A stretch of DNA of 64,000 bases from Thiohalocapsa marina. Lineage in GTDB: Bacteria; Pseudomonadota; Gammaproteobacteria; Chromatiales; Chromatiaceae. The stretch is taken from positions 124,001-188,000 of the forward strand of contig NZ_VWXX01000004.1 of assembly GCF_008632335.1 (NCBI RefSeq), written 5' to 3'. Every line of letters starts with the position of its first letter. Positions within the stretch are counted from its first letter, which is position 1. The position numbers were made by a program, and so were the translations under genes. Shown one piece after another: positions 27,665 to 36,637 of the stretch. The notes below the pieces were generated by a model that was given only the letters and a program-made list of their open reading frames with translations, searched no databases and was not told where the DNA came from.

Positions 27665-30421
27665 CTAGCCCTCGCCGGCGGCCCGGGCCAGACGCTGCAG
27701 ACCGGGGAGATCGATGACGGCGCACAGATGCATGATCTCGCTCCATGCAGCCCTGTGCTCCGGATCCCGCTCGGCCATCTCCTGCGCCCACTGCTGGATT
27801 GCCTTGAGCTGCCCGATACTGAGCATCTCGAGAAAATGCGCGCGCTCCGCGGCCGTGCATGAGGCTGGGAGAGCGACCGGTGAGGCCGGATCCTGTGGGG
27901 ATGACTCCTCGGCGTACTCCCAGTCCAGACCGAGGACGTCGCCGAGGATGACCGCCAGACGCGACTCCGAGAGTGGCTTGATGGCGAACTGATCGAACTG
28001 TACCGATTCGGGATAACCCTCGGGCCGTTGCTGCGGCGCCGCCGAGATCAGGATCACCGGCAGCTCGCTGCCTTGATCGGCTTCACGCACACCCCGCAAG
28101 AACCCCCAGCCATCCAGATGGGGCATGAATTGGTCGACGAGCGCGGCATCAAAGGCCGGATCGGCCGCGCGGAAACGTGCCAGGGCATCGGCGCCGTCGA
28201 CCGCCAGGATGACCCTGAATCCCCAGGCCGTGCAACAATCGGCAAGAAACTGGCGGCTCGTGGGGAAATCATCGGCAATCAATAGGGTTCGACGCCGCCC
28301 GCGATAGCCGCTCGGGCGCTGCTCGGCATCCCACTGGCGCTCCGGTGGATCGCAGCTGGGCAGACGCAAGGTGAAGCTGAAGGTACTGCCATGGTGCTCG
28401 CCCTGGCTGCTGCGCACCTGGATCTTCCCGCCCATCGCAGTCGCCAGTTGTTGCGCGATCGCCAGGCCCAAACCCAGACCGGGGACGCTCTGATAGCGAT
28501 CGAGCCGCTTGAACGGCTGGAAGATCGTATCTTGCTCCGACTCCGGAATCCCCGGGCCAGTGTCGGACACGCAAAACCACACCGAGGGGGCCGCGTCCGG
28601 CGTTCGCCATGGGTCGGTCAGCGTGATGGCCAGCTCGATACGTCCGCGCTGGGTGAACTTGCAGGCATTCTCCAGCAGATTCCGCAAGATCTGTGTCAGT
28701 CGCGGCTCGTCGCCCATGACCCACTCGGTCTCGCCAAGCTCGACCCGGGTCACGAGCCGATTGTCGCCTCGCGCCGCCAGCGGGCGGCAGACCTCGCCCA
28801 GATGCGCGGCCAGCCGACGCAGCGACAAAGGGGCAGGGACAAGTATGATCGGTCTGGCCTCGCCGCGGCTGAAGGCAAGGATATCGTTGATCAGATGCAG
28901 GAGCTTGTTACCGCCATCCTGGATGACGGCCAACTGCTCCTGAGCCTGAGGCGGGATCTGGCGAGCAAGCAATTGCGCATACCCCAGGATATCGTGCAGG
29001 GGTGCGCGCAGCTCATGACTCACCGTGGAAAGAAAGGCGGATTTGGCTTCGCTGCTTTCCTCCGCGCGCCGAGTCGCCTCGCGCAAGGTGCGCGTCTGCT
29101 GCTCCACCGCCGCCGCCAGGCGCAGGTTCTCTTCCTGCTGTCGGTCGATGAGCGCCTGGCGCGCGGCCTCCTCGATGGCCCGCAGCTCCCGTTCACGGGC
29201 GCGCTCGCGGCTGAGCCGGGCGAGCCGGTCCAGCACGATGACACCCAGGATCAGCCCCAGGGGCACCAGCCGGTAGAGCATCACCAGGACATCGTCATGG
29301 ATGCGTGGCATCAGGCCGGTGGAGGTGAAGATCCGTACCATGATCTGCAGCCAGCAGCCGACCAGCAGGATCAGGACGCCCCACTGATACGGCCCCTGGC
29401 GACGCGGCGCGAACAGCACCGAGATGGGCCAGAGCAGGGCGATCACCAACGTCAGGCGCACCGCCACCCACCGCGTCAGCTGTGTCTCATCGGTCAGCGG
29501 CGTCGCAAAGGCCGCGACCAGGATGCCGCCGATCAGGATCCCGTAGAGGATGCGCCAGGCGCGATTGCGGTAGATCTCCAGGAACACCAGCGAGGCCAGG
29601 GCGAAGACGGCGATGGTCAGTGCCCCGGAGATGGTGAACAGGGAGATCATGTGCGGGCGCAGCCCCGGCCAGAGGCTAAGCACCAGCGGGATCTCGTAGG
29701 ACAGCTCGAAGAGGATGATGCATCCCAGCCAGACGCTCGCCAGGGTGAAGCGCCAATCGCCCCATGCGAGCAGCACGACCATGATGGCGAGGACGAACCC
29801 GGCAAAGAGCAGATACAGATCCCGGCGTGCGCCCTCCTTCGCCACGAAGGCCTCGGGCTCCACGCTGCGCACCGTCAGTCCGAGAAAACTGCGGTCCTGC
29901 ACGCGCAGCAACAGGGTTTGGGTCTGTCCCGGTGCCAGCTCGATGGCAAAGGTGGGCTGGATCTTGGCGACCTCGAGGGCCTCGCGCGCGACGCCGAGTC
30001 CGGCGCGCTGGTGCGTCGAGACAGCTCCCGTGACCGGGTCGATCAGGAACAACTGCACGTCCCGCAGCTGCCAGGGCAGCAGGACGAGCCAGCGCGAGAG
30101 CGGGGTCTCACCACTATTGCGGATCGTCCCGAGCAGCCAGACGGTTGTCGGGCGATAGGCCGAGCTCAGGTTCTCTGGGCTCGTTGCCTCCCAATCCGTA
30201 GACTGAAGAACCTCTGCGATGGTCAGTGGCTGCCCCGGGGTTTCCTCGTGCAGCCACAGCGCGTCCGTCAGCACGACCCCGTCTCCGCCACGCGCCAAGT
30301 CGATCGGCTGCATGGGCGGCAACGCCCACGCCCGACCGCATCCCAGGCCAATGATCAGGACGATGATCAGGGCGAGCCGCACGCACCAGCCTCCGGCGCC
30401 ATCTGTCGTCGTCATCGTCAC
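27665..30421 (-). CDS. hybrid sensor histidine kinase with 7TMR-DISM sensor
   Basis: This inner-membrane kinase (918 residues from a GTG at 30421; an ATG at 30415 is the alternative) senses an unknown periplasmic ligand. Order: signal peptide, a 7TMR-DISMED2 beta-sandwich (about 40-190, including WLLGTIRNSGETPLSRWLVL), seven membrane helices (about 205-395), coiled coil, and HisKA with FLSTVSHELRAPLHD (His near 467). HATPase follows (NACKF, DTGPGIPE, GLGLGLAIAQQL), then a receiver with IADDF, the Asp in LVDQFMPH near 762, and AIKPL, and a helical tail. DISMED2 domains often bind carbohydrates, but no ligand residues can be assigned. No output domain is present. Confidence 0.93.
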   Translation of the reverse strand: MTMTTTDGAGGWCVRLALIIVLIIGLGCGRAWALPPMQPIDLARGGDGVVLTDALWLHEETPGQPLTIAEVLQSTDWEATSPENLSSAYRPTTVWLLGTIRNSGETPLSRWLVLLPWQLRDVQLFLIDPVTGAVSTHQRAGLGVAREALEVAKIQPTFAIELAPGQTQTLLLRVQDRSFLGLTVRSVEPEAFVAKEGARRDLYLLFAGFVLAIMVVLLAWGDWRFTLASVWLGCIILFELSYEIPLVLSLWPGLRPHMISLFTISGALTIAVFALASLVFLEIYRNRAWRILYGILIGGILVAAFATPLTDETQLTRWVAVRLTLVIALLWPISVLFAPRRQGPYQWGVLILLVGCWLQIMVRIFTSTGLMPRIHDDVLVMLYRLVPLGLILGVIVLDRLARLSRERARERELRAIEEAARQALIDRQQEENLRLAAAVEQQTRTLREATRRAEESSEAKSAFLSTVSHELRAPLHDILGYAQLLARQIPPQAQEQLAVIQDGGNKLLHLINDILAFSRGEARPIILVPAPLSLRRLAAHLGEVCRPLAARGDNRLVTRVELGETEWVMGDEPRLTQILRNLLENACKFTQRGRIELAITLTDPWRTPDAAPSVWFCVSDTGPGIPESEQDTIFQPFKRLDRYQSVPGLGLGLAIAQQLATAMGGKIQVRSSQGEHHGSTFSFTLRLPSCDPPERQWDAEQRPSGYRGRRRTLLIADDFPTSRQFLADCCTAWGFRVILAVDGADALARFRAADPAFDAALVDQFMPHLDGWGFLRGVREADQGSELPVILISAAPQQRPEGYPESVQFDQFAIKPLSESRLAVILGDVLGLDWEYAEESSPQDPASPVALPASCTAAERAHFLEMLSIGQLKAIQQWAQEMAERDPEHRAAWSEIMHLCAVIDLPGLQRLARAAGEG

Positions 30422-30744
30422 TCAGGCTCCGCTGATCCTGGAAAGAGCAGACAGCCACCAGCCACCAGCTGAAAGCCTTGTTTCAGAGCCGATGTCCGGC
30501 CGGCGGCCTTTCACCCAACGGGTGATCGCCCGATCCGTGAAAAAATCGACCAAGCGCTTGATTGGGCGGCGCTGGTGGCTGGTGGCTGGAGGCTGACGGC
30601 TGCATTAGGGTAACGGTTGTCCGCGGCTCACGCCAGGACTGGTGCTCGATGGCAGCGGCGTGCCAGGGCAACGCAGATGGGGGACGACACCCTGCCGGCC
30701 GCCCGGCGGCGGCCTGCAAGGCGCAAGATCCTGGCGGACCTGAT
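30422..30744. other. intergenic region holding repeat B copy 2
   Basis: These 323 bases lie between two minus-strand genes. A family B repeat fills 30440-30602, immediately upstream of the 7TMR-DISM kinase gene. The rest (30603-30744) is GC-rich, with a small palindromic patch around GCCGGCCGCCCGGCGGC. I see no gene and no clear promoter in it. Confidence 0.6.
30440..30602. repeat. family B dispersed repeat, copy 2 (full length)
   Basis: This element of about 160 bp has inverted ends. The left end reads AGCCACCAGCCACCAGCT and the right end is built of GGCTGGT/GGCTGGA heptamers. The interior reads GAAAGCCTTGTTTCAGAGCCGAT, then CGGCC..GGCC, ACCCAACGGGTGATCGCC, and ATCCGTGAAAAAATCGACC, then AAGCGCTTGATTGGGCGGCGC. 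It matches copy 3 (45591-45742) nearly base for base in the core. It shares GAAAGAGCAG on its left with copy 1. It is non-coding. Confidence 0.85.
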
Positions 30745-32151
30745 CTACTTGGAGAGTCCGGCCGGGCGCTCCTCCGCGCCGGCCTGCCCGCTCGCGGCCC
30801 CGACGCCGGCATCGGCGATCCCGGGCAGGCGCGTGGTGAAGCGATCGTCGATGAAGGCGCCGATGGTCTCCTTGAGCACGTTGGGCGCGCGGAACACGGC
30901 ATAGTGGGCGGTGGGATCGGCGAAGCTGGCGAAGTCCGCCCCGTCTACGGCTGCCGCCGCCTTGCGCGCATTGTCGGGCAGCAGCCACTTGTCGGTGTCG
31001 ATATGCACCACCAGGGTGCGCGCCTGGATCCGCCCGAGCTCATCGTTGATGTTGTAGCGGAAGCCGGCGTCGTTGCGGTACCAGAAGTCCACCGCGTCCT
31101 CGTTCTGGGTGCGCGCGATGAAGGCCGCGGTCTGATGGCCCTCGGGCTCCCAGTGGAAGACCTCGCGCTCGACTTCCGCCCAGGGCTGGGCCGTGCGTAC
31201 CTGGAAGGTGAAGCCGGTCAGCTGCAGGCGCGACCACATGAACTGCAGGCCCTGGCGCGGATGCTGATCGACCGGCAGGTGGTAGTAGTCGCCGTCGGTC
31301 TCGCGCCAGACGGGATCGCTCTCCAGCGCCGCCTGGGCGAGCAGGAAGGTCCAGGCGCCGACGGGATCGTCGCCGTCGGAGGCCGTGGTCCCGCCGATGG
31401 GCAGGATGGCGCTGACGTATCCGCTGGGCGAGTGCATCACGCCCCAGACCCAGGCCTGGGTGGCCCCCATGGACACGCCCGTGACCACTTCGACCTGCGC
31501 GATGTTCAGGTGCTCGCGCAGCAGCCGATAGTTGGCCTGCACCATGTCGAAGTAGCTGTAGGCCGGGAACTTGCGCCCAAGCCCGTCCGAGGGCTTGGAG
31601 GCGCCCCAGAGGCCGAGCGCATCGAGAAAGACCACGTAATGGCGATCGGTGTCGATGACCCGGCCCGGGCCGACGATGGCGCCCCCGGAGAAGTCGTTGC
31701 CGGCCTGACCTTCGTACCAGAAGTTGTACATATTGGTCGCGTCGCCGGAGTAGAAGGTGTTGATCACCACGGCGTTGATGATCTCGCCGGCGTCGTTGTG
31801 CCTGGGTGTGCCGACGGCGATGTAGGCGACCCGAAGCGGGTCCGCGCCGAGGGATTCCAGCGTGGTGCCGCCGGTGCCGCCGTCGTGCCAGCTGGCCGGG
31901 TCGGCATCGAGATCGTAGCGGCCGCCGAGACGGAAGTTGGGGATGGCGTAATAGCGCTTCAGGTGGTCCAGGGCCATGACGCCGGAGCTCGGCGTCAGCG
32001 CGTCCGCCGGGGGCTCGGTTGTCCGCGGCGTCGTGCCCTCAACGGCGGCCAGGATCGTCCCCGGAGCCGCCAGAGTGGCCCCCAGGATGGCCGCCAGCGC
32101 CAGAATCATCGCGGAACCGCTAAGACGGGTGTTCGCATGCGTTATCTTCAT
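30745..32151 (-). CDS. exported MetX-like alpha/beta hydrolase
   Basis: This protein of 468 residues has a signal peptide (about 1-35). Its alpha/beta-hydrolase domain resembles homoserine O-acetyltransferase (MetX): IVGPGRVIDTDRHYVVFLDALGLWGASKPSD, then DMVQANYRLLREHLNI and the nucleophile elbow GVSMGATQAW, with a late PTAHYAVFRAPNVL histidine segment. MetX enzymes are cytoplasmic; export argues for a hydrolase or transferase acting in the periplasm. It is paralogous to the N-terminal half of the next gene upstream and shares the C-terminal tail PAGLSK/PAGLAK with it. I chose the ATG at 32151, six bases after GAGG; an in-frame GTG at 32163 overlaps the upstream stop. The substrate is unknown. 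Confidence 0.82.
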   Translation of the reverse strand: MKITHANTRLSGSAMILALAAILGATLAAPGTILAAVEGTTPRTTEPPADALTPSSGVMALDHLKRYYAIPNFRLGGRYDLDADPASWHDGGTGGTTLESLGADPLRVAYIAVGTPRHNDAGEIINAVVINTFYSGDATNMYNFWYEGQAGNDFSGGAIVGPGRVIDTDRHYVVFLDALGLWGASKPSDGLGRKFPAYSYFDMVQANYRLLREHLNIAQVEVVTGVSMGATQAWVWGVMHSPSGYVSAILPIGGTTASDGDDPVGAWTFLLAQAALESDPVWRETDGDYYHLPVDQHPRQGLQFMWSRLQLTGFTFQVRTAQPWAEVEREVFHWEPEGHQTAAFIARTQNEDAVDFWYRNDAGFRYNINDELGRIQARTLVVHIDTDKWLLPDNARKAAAAVDGADFASFADPTAHYAVFRAPNVLKETIGAFIDDRFTTRLPGIADAGVGAASGQAGAEERPAGLSK

Positions 32152-32159
32152 CGCAAACC

Positions 32160-34691
32160 TCACTTGGCCAGGCCGGCCGGTTGATCCGAGGTCGCCGCGG
32201 GCGTCGCGGCGGCCGGCGGCGCAGCGCCGTTGATCAGGGCATCGATCACCGCTGGTGTCATCGCATCCACCTGTCCGGTCTGCATGAAGCCGACCACATC
32301 GCGCGCAAACTCCAGGGGCACGTCGGTATGGATGAAGTGGCCCACATCCGGATAGAGCTTGATGGTCGGCGCATTGCCCGCGGCGGCCATGCGCTCGCGG
32401 AAGGGGATGATGATGTCGCGGGCCAGGTCGGTCAGCCCGTTCAGCGAGGTGCTCGGGATGAACGGCTCACGCGCGCCGAAGGCCAGGAAGATCGGTGCCT
32501 CGATGTCCGGCAGACGCTTGTACAGCGACTGCTCGTCCTCGATGTTGTTCTCCGCGCAGATGGTGAAGAGGTCGTAGATGAACAGGAAGGCCCATTGCTC
32601 GAATTCGCGCGGGTTGCCGCTGATCATGGCGATGCGCTGATCCGTGTGCAGGCGCGCATATTCGGTGTCGTTGACGAAGTAGCCCAGCGGGCTCGGTACC
32701 GCGTTCCCCGCCTCGTCGCGCGTCTTGAAGTAGAAGAAGTCGCGGACGTTTTCGGGCGTGCGGTCCAGCTCGACTTGGACCAGCCCGAGGGGATCATAGG
32801 CCGCGTGCCACTGATCGAGATCGTAGGCGATGGCGATGTCGCACATGGGCAGGGACTGCTCGCCGAGCTGGAAATGCTTCGGATACTCCTCCAGACCGGC
32901 CGGTCCCTCCAGGATCAGCCCACGCACGGCCTCGGGATAGCGCAAGGCATAGCCGAGCACCGTCTGGCCGCCCAGGGAGTGGCCGTAGTACCAGGCGTTC
33001 TCGACCCCCAGCTCGCCGACGATGAGGGCGTGGAAGGCATCGCGCACATCGTCGAGGGTGCGCGTCTGGGGCCGATCCAGATTGCCCGGTCCGGACACGC
33101 CGGCCAGGGGCATGTCCGGCACGATGACGCGGAATCCGCGCTCCACCGCAAACCGCATCAGATGTCCATAGTGTCCGCCGAAGGCCCCCTTGCCGTGCAC
33201 GATGACCAGCGTCGGCGGGTTCGGCTCGTTGCCGCAGTATTCGTCCATGTAGCCGATCTCCCACTCGACGCCGCGCCGGTCCGCCACCTTGGCGAACTTG
33301 ACCGGGAAGGGCATGACCATCTCGTCGAGCCAGAACGACCGCTCCGGGTCCGGCTGCCTATTGACCCGCGGTCGGCGGTAGTTGCTCGCCTCGCAGACCA
33401 CCCCCTCGTCGGCCGTGATCCCTGCCGAGCGCATGAACGAGCTGAAGGTCAGGTCGTCGGCCAGCACATTGGGTGCCTTGAACACCGCATAGTGGGCGAT
33501 GGGAGACGGGAAGTCGGCATAGAGGCCGCCCGGGATCAGCTCGGAGGCCTTGCGCGCCTCGCTGGCCTTCAGCCAGAGGTCATTCTCAACGTGTACTACC
33601 AGGGTGCGTGGCTGCATCTTCGGCAGTAGCGCGTCGAGGTTGTGGCGCTCGCCGACCGTATCGCGATACCAGAGATCGACGGCGTCGAACTGGGCAGCGA
33701 GCCGTTGCAGACGGGTGCCGGCGTCCGGACCCAGGCGCGGGTCCTGGCTCCAGGTGAAGACCTCCGTGGACACCTCATCCCAGCCGAGGGACTGGCGATG
33801 GGAGAGATCGAATCCGGTCAGCGAGAGATTCGACCAATGGAACTCGACCCCCTTGTTCGGGTGCTCCGCCTTCGGCAGGTGGTAGTAATCGGCGTTGGTC
33901 TCGCGCCAGACGGGATCGGACTCCAGTGCGGCCTTGGCCAGCTGGAAGGTCCAGGCCGCCACGGAGCCGCCCTCGCCATCGGTGGCCGAGGCGCCGCCGA
34001 TGGGCAGCACGGCCTCGACGATCTCCGGATACATCAGGCCCCAGTAATAGGCCTGGGTCCCACCCATGGACACGCCCGTGGACAGCACCACGCGGGCCAC
34101 GCCGAGGTGCTCGCGCAGCAGGCGATAATTCAGATGCACCATGTCGTAGTAGCTGTACATCGGGAAGCGGCGTGCGAGCCCGTCTGAGGGCTTGGATGCG
34201 CCCCAGAGGCCGAGCGCGTCCACGAAGATGACATAGAAGCGGTCGGTATCGAACAGCAGCCCGGGGCCGACCAGGGCGCCGCCCGAGAAGGCATTGCCCG
34301 CGCCGCCGGCATACCAGTTCGAGTACATCGAGGTCGCATCGCCGGAGAAGAAGGCGTTGATCACGATGGCGTTGATGATCTCCCCCTCGGCGTTGCGCTC
34401 GGGCGTGCCGACGGCGATGTAGGCCGTGCGCGCCGGCGCAGCGCCGAGCGACTCCAGCGTGGTGCCGCCGACCCCGCCGTCCTTCCAGGCGTCGGGATCA
34501 TCGAGATCGTAGCGGCCGCCGATGCGAAAACCGGGTACCTCGTAGGTCTGTTTGAGCGCATCGAGCTCGGGCACGGCCGAGCGCTCGGTGATCGATGCCT
34601 GGGCATGGGCCGTGACGATCGGCGACGCGGTCAGCAGCGCTGACAGCAACCAGCCGATGGTCCGGCGGGGACCCCGCCTGAGTCTCTTCAT
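32160..34691 (-). CDS. exported two-domain protein: MetX-like domain plus second alpha/beta hydrolase
   Basis: This protein of 843 residues has a signal peptide (about 1-31). Domain 1 (about 40-465) is MetX-like, with VGPGLLFDTDRFYVIFVDAL, the elbow GVSMGGTQAY and PIAHYAVFKAPNVL. Domain 2 (about 490-810) is a separate alpha/beta hydrolase with VIVHGKGAFGGHYGH, the elbow GHSLGGQT, and a late DVGHFIHTDVP histidine. Both active sites look intact. A short Ala/Pro/Thr-rich tail ends PAGLAK. The ATG at 34691 follows GGAGG by eight bases; a longer frame to 34928 lacks signal character. Such fused exported pairs suggest stepwise cleavage of an ester substrate, but that is inference. Confidence 0.82.
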   Translation of the reverse strand: MKRLRRGPRRTIGWLLSALLTASPIVTAHAQASITERSAVPELDALKQTYEVPGFRIGGRYDLDDPDAWKDGGVGGTTLESLGAAPARTAYIAVGTPERNAEGEIINAIVINAFFSGDATSMYSNWYAGGAGNAFSGGALVGPGLLFDTDRFYVIFVDALGLWGASKPSDGLARRFPMYSYYDMVHLNYRLLREHLGVARVVLSTGVSMGGTQAYYWGLMYPEIVEAVLPIGGASATDGEGGSVAAWTFQLAKAALESDPVWRETNADYYHLPKAEHPNKGVEFHWSNLSLTGFDLSHRQSLGWDEVSTEVFTWSQDPRLGPDAGTRLQRLAAQFDAVDLWYRDTVGERHNLDALLPKMQPRTLVVHVENDLWLKASEARKASELIPGGLYADFPSPIAHYAVFKAPNVLADDLTFSSFMRSAGITADEGVVCEASNYRRPRVNRQPDPERSFWLDEMVMPFPVKFAKVADRRGVEWEIGYMDEYCGNEPNPPTLVIVHGKGAFGGHYGHLMRFAVERGFRVIVPDMPLAGVSGPGNLDRPQTRTLDDVRDAFHALIVGELGVENAWYYGHSLGGQTVLGYALRYPEAVRGLILEGPAGLEEYPKHFQLGEQSLPMCDIAIAYDLDQWHAAYDPLGLVQVELDRTPENVRDFFYFKTRDEAGNAVPSPLGYFVNDTEYARLHTDQRIAMISGNPREFEQWAFLFIYDLFTICAENNIEDEQSLYKRLPDIEAPIFLAFGAREPFIPSTSLNGLTDLARDIIIPFRERMAAAGNAPTIKLYPDVGHFIHTDVPLEFARDVVGFMQTGQVDAMTPAVIDALINGAAPPAAATPAATSDQPAGLAK

Positions 34692-34909
34692 GTCAAAAAC
34701 CTCCGTCATGCGATGTATTGAAAGGTGTCCGGCTCGATTCACCGCTAACGCAGCGTGCGCAAACCAGACGGAACGCAATGCTGGAACCGCTGCGCCTGTT
34801 CCAACCGAGCGGCCTGCGACTGCCCCGCGGCTTGAATCTGGGGCGTCAAAGGCGATCTGAAGCAATTCATGAGAAAGACCTGTATCATTCGAGCAATCGC
34901 AATCGACCA

Positions 34910-35920
34910 ATGGAAAACACCATGCCAAGCGTTCAATGCGGGCGTCATCGAATTCACTATGAGCTAAGAGGCGACCCAGGCCGGCCCGTCATTGTATTCC
35001 TGAATGGCCTCACTCAGAATGCCCGTTTGTGGGAAGACTATGCGGCTTATTTTGTCCCCCGAGGCTATCGCGTCCTCGCCTACGACATGCTCGGCCAGGG
35101 GCGCTCTTCCAAGCCCGTTATCGATATCCAGCTGAGGCATCACGCGGAGCTCCTCGACTCGCTTCTAAATCGGCTCGAGCTCGAGACCGTTCATCTGGCC
35201 GGCATCTCCTTTGGTGGTTTCGTGGCGCTCGACTTCGCCATTCGATATGGCCATCGCCTGCAAAGCCTGACGGTGATGAGCACCTTTGCCGAACTGACGC
35301 CACAACTGGAATTTCTCGGCGCCATGCTGCTGCAGGGCCTGACCGAGGTCGGCATGCCCTATCTGCAGCAGATGCTTTATCCGATGAACATGAGCTCCGC
35401 CTGGATCGACGCCAATCGCGCGCGCATTCCATCCATGATGCGCAACGGCTATATCGGCAACGATGCCTATGCCATGCAGAATCTCATGGAGTCCTTTGTC
35501 GAGCTCGAGCCCTTGACGCCGGGTCTTTCCGGCATCGAGGTGCCGACCTTGATCATGAATGGCGAACATGATTTCTTTACCCCGCGCGAGTGTCATGAGC
35601 GCATCCGGAAAGGGATCGAAAATTCCCGATTACTGATCATCCAGCAGGCCTATCACGCCTTTACCATTGAGAAACCGGCCGTGACCATGCGGCAATTGGA
35701 GGTCTTTCTGAGTCAGGTCACAGACGGTCGCTGGAAAGGCGATCAAAGTGTCTGGGTGGCCTCCGACGACCCCGGCGCGGCCCAGCAATGGCTGCCTTGC
35801 ATCGGCGACTGGATGCGCGCCGTTCAATTCGCGAGCCCCGATGCGACCAAGTCCGATGCCGTGGTCGGCCTGGATAGCAGGCATCAAGTGCATTCCCAGG
35901 AGGGCAACGATCATGATTGA
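34910..35920 (+). CDS. alpha/beta-fold hydrolase
   Basis: This cytoplasmic serine hydrolase has 336 residues. It has IVFLNGLTQNARLWEDYAA, the elbow GISFGGFVALDF, an acid in LIMNGEHDFFTP, and a late His in QQAYHAFTIEKP. About 60 C-terminal residues after the hydrolase core have no recognisable domain. The ATG at 34910 is chosen because homology starts at once; an ATG at 34922 is equally possible, and neither has a strong ribosome site. It diverges from the two-domain hydrolase across about 218 bases. Its last eight bases overlap the next gene, so the two are coupled. Relatives include esterases and thioesterase-like enzymes. Confidence 0.82.
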   Translation: MENTMPSVQCGRHRIHYELRGDPGRPVIVFLNGLTQNARLWEDYAAYFVPRGYRVLAYDMLGQGRSSKPVIDIQLRHHAELLDSLLNRLELETVHLAGISFGGFVALDFAIRYGHRLQSLTVMSTFAELTPQLEFLGAMLLQGLTEVGMPYLQQMLYPMNMSSAWIDANRARIPSMMRNGYIGNDAYAMQNLMESFVELEPLTPGLSGIEVPTLIMNGEHDFFTPRECHERIRKGIENSRLLIIQQAYHAFTIEKPAVTMRQLEVFLSQVTDGRWKGDQSVWVASDDPGAAQQWLPCIGDWMRAVQFASPDATKSDAVVGLDSRHQVHSQEGNDHD

Positions 35921-36530
35921 GCCAATCCTCTATGATCAGGCGCGCGAGCGCATCGAGTCGGATGGCCTGACAGCCGATGTTCAGACCAAGATCGCCCTGT
36001 TGCTGAGCGGGACCAAAACCGGCAATGCCGCATACCATTCCTGGGTGCAGTGGATGGCGCGTCTCGATGCCGCGCAGCAATCCGCGTTCACGCAATACTC
36101 CCGAGAACTCGAGGCCATTTCGCTGTTGCTGCGCACCACCAGTTGGTCGATCAATCCCGCACTCCCGCTTCGAGGCAACCAGATCATCTCGCCCTTGGCC
36201 ATGGCCTGGGGTCAGATCCTCCTGCCTCCGCCGGGGCCAGCATTGAATCCGGATGCCGCCTTTCGCGGCCTGGCGCTGGGCCATGCGCAACTTGCCCGCA
36301 TTCGTTTCGCACCGGTCATTCCCGACGCAGTCGATCCGCTCGATCCCTTCGTCGTCGCCCTGCGTCGCATCGAGCAGGAAAACGCCCGCATGTTGCAGTT
36401 GCAGATTCGCCTGTTGAAGTCCATGCCAACAGAGACTCCACTGGAGGAGCGCGAGTCCCGCATCGCGGCGTATCAGGACATGGTTGACGGCGTCTTCAGC
36501 CAGTTTCTCAGCTGGTTGGCCGCTAACTGA
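35913..36530 (+). CDS. uncharacterised protein coupled to the hydrolase gene
   Basis: I do not recognise this 205-residue protein. It has no signal peptide or membrane helix and looks largely alpha-helical, with a proline-rich turn in the middle (ILLPPPGPALNPD). A strong ribosome site (CAGGAGGG) precedes the ATG at 35913. It overlaps the upstream hydrolase gene by eight bases, which suggests stoichiometric co-production and perhaps complex formation. A phasin-like or regulatory-subunit role is possible but unsupported. Confidence 0.75.
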   Translation: MIEPILYDQARERIESDGLTADVQTKIALLLSGTKTGNAAYHSWVQWMARLDAAQQSAFTQYSRELEAISLLLRTTSWSINPALPLRGNQIISPLAMAWGQILLPPPGPALNPDAAFRGLALGHAQLARIRFAPVIPDAVDPLDPFVVALRRIEQENARMLQLQIRLLKSMPTETPLEERESRIAAYQDMVDGVFSQFLSWLAAN

Positions 36531-36534
36531 GCGC

Positions 36535-36634
36535 TTTAGCGGCGCAAGCCGCTGAAAATGAAGCGATTCGGAAACCACGTTTTCGAATCGCGTGCTGATT
36601 TTTGGCCAGGAGGCCAATAAATCAGCGTCTCCTG
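36535..36634. repeat. family A dispersed repeat, copy 2 (left part missing)
   Basis: This copy starts at the second hairpin (TTTAGCGGCG..CCGCT) and keeps the third hairpin, GCGATTCGGAAACCACGTTTTCGAATCGC. It also keeps the perfect TGGCC-AGGA-GGCCA hairpin and the AATAAATCAGCG end. It lacks the GCTGATT end and the GC hairpin with T-run. It fills the gap between two convergent genes: the orphan partner gene and the OprD-like porin gene. Confidence 0.85.
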
Positions 36635-36637
36635 GGC

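Noticed and set aside
28391-30472. Plus-strand frame of nearly 700 codons opposite the 7TMR-DISM kinase
   Set aside because: Shadow of the kinase gene; composition is rich in Gln, Asp and His with no domain.
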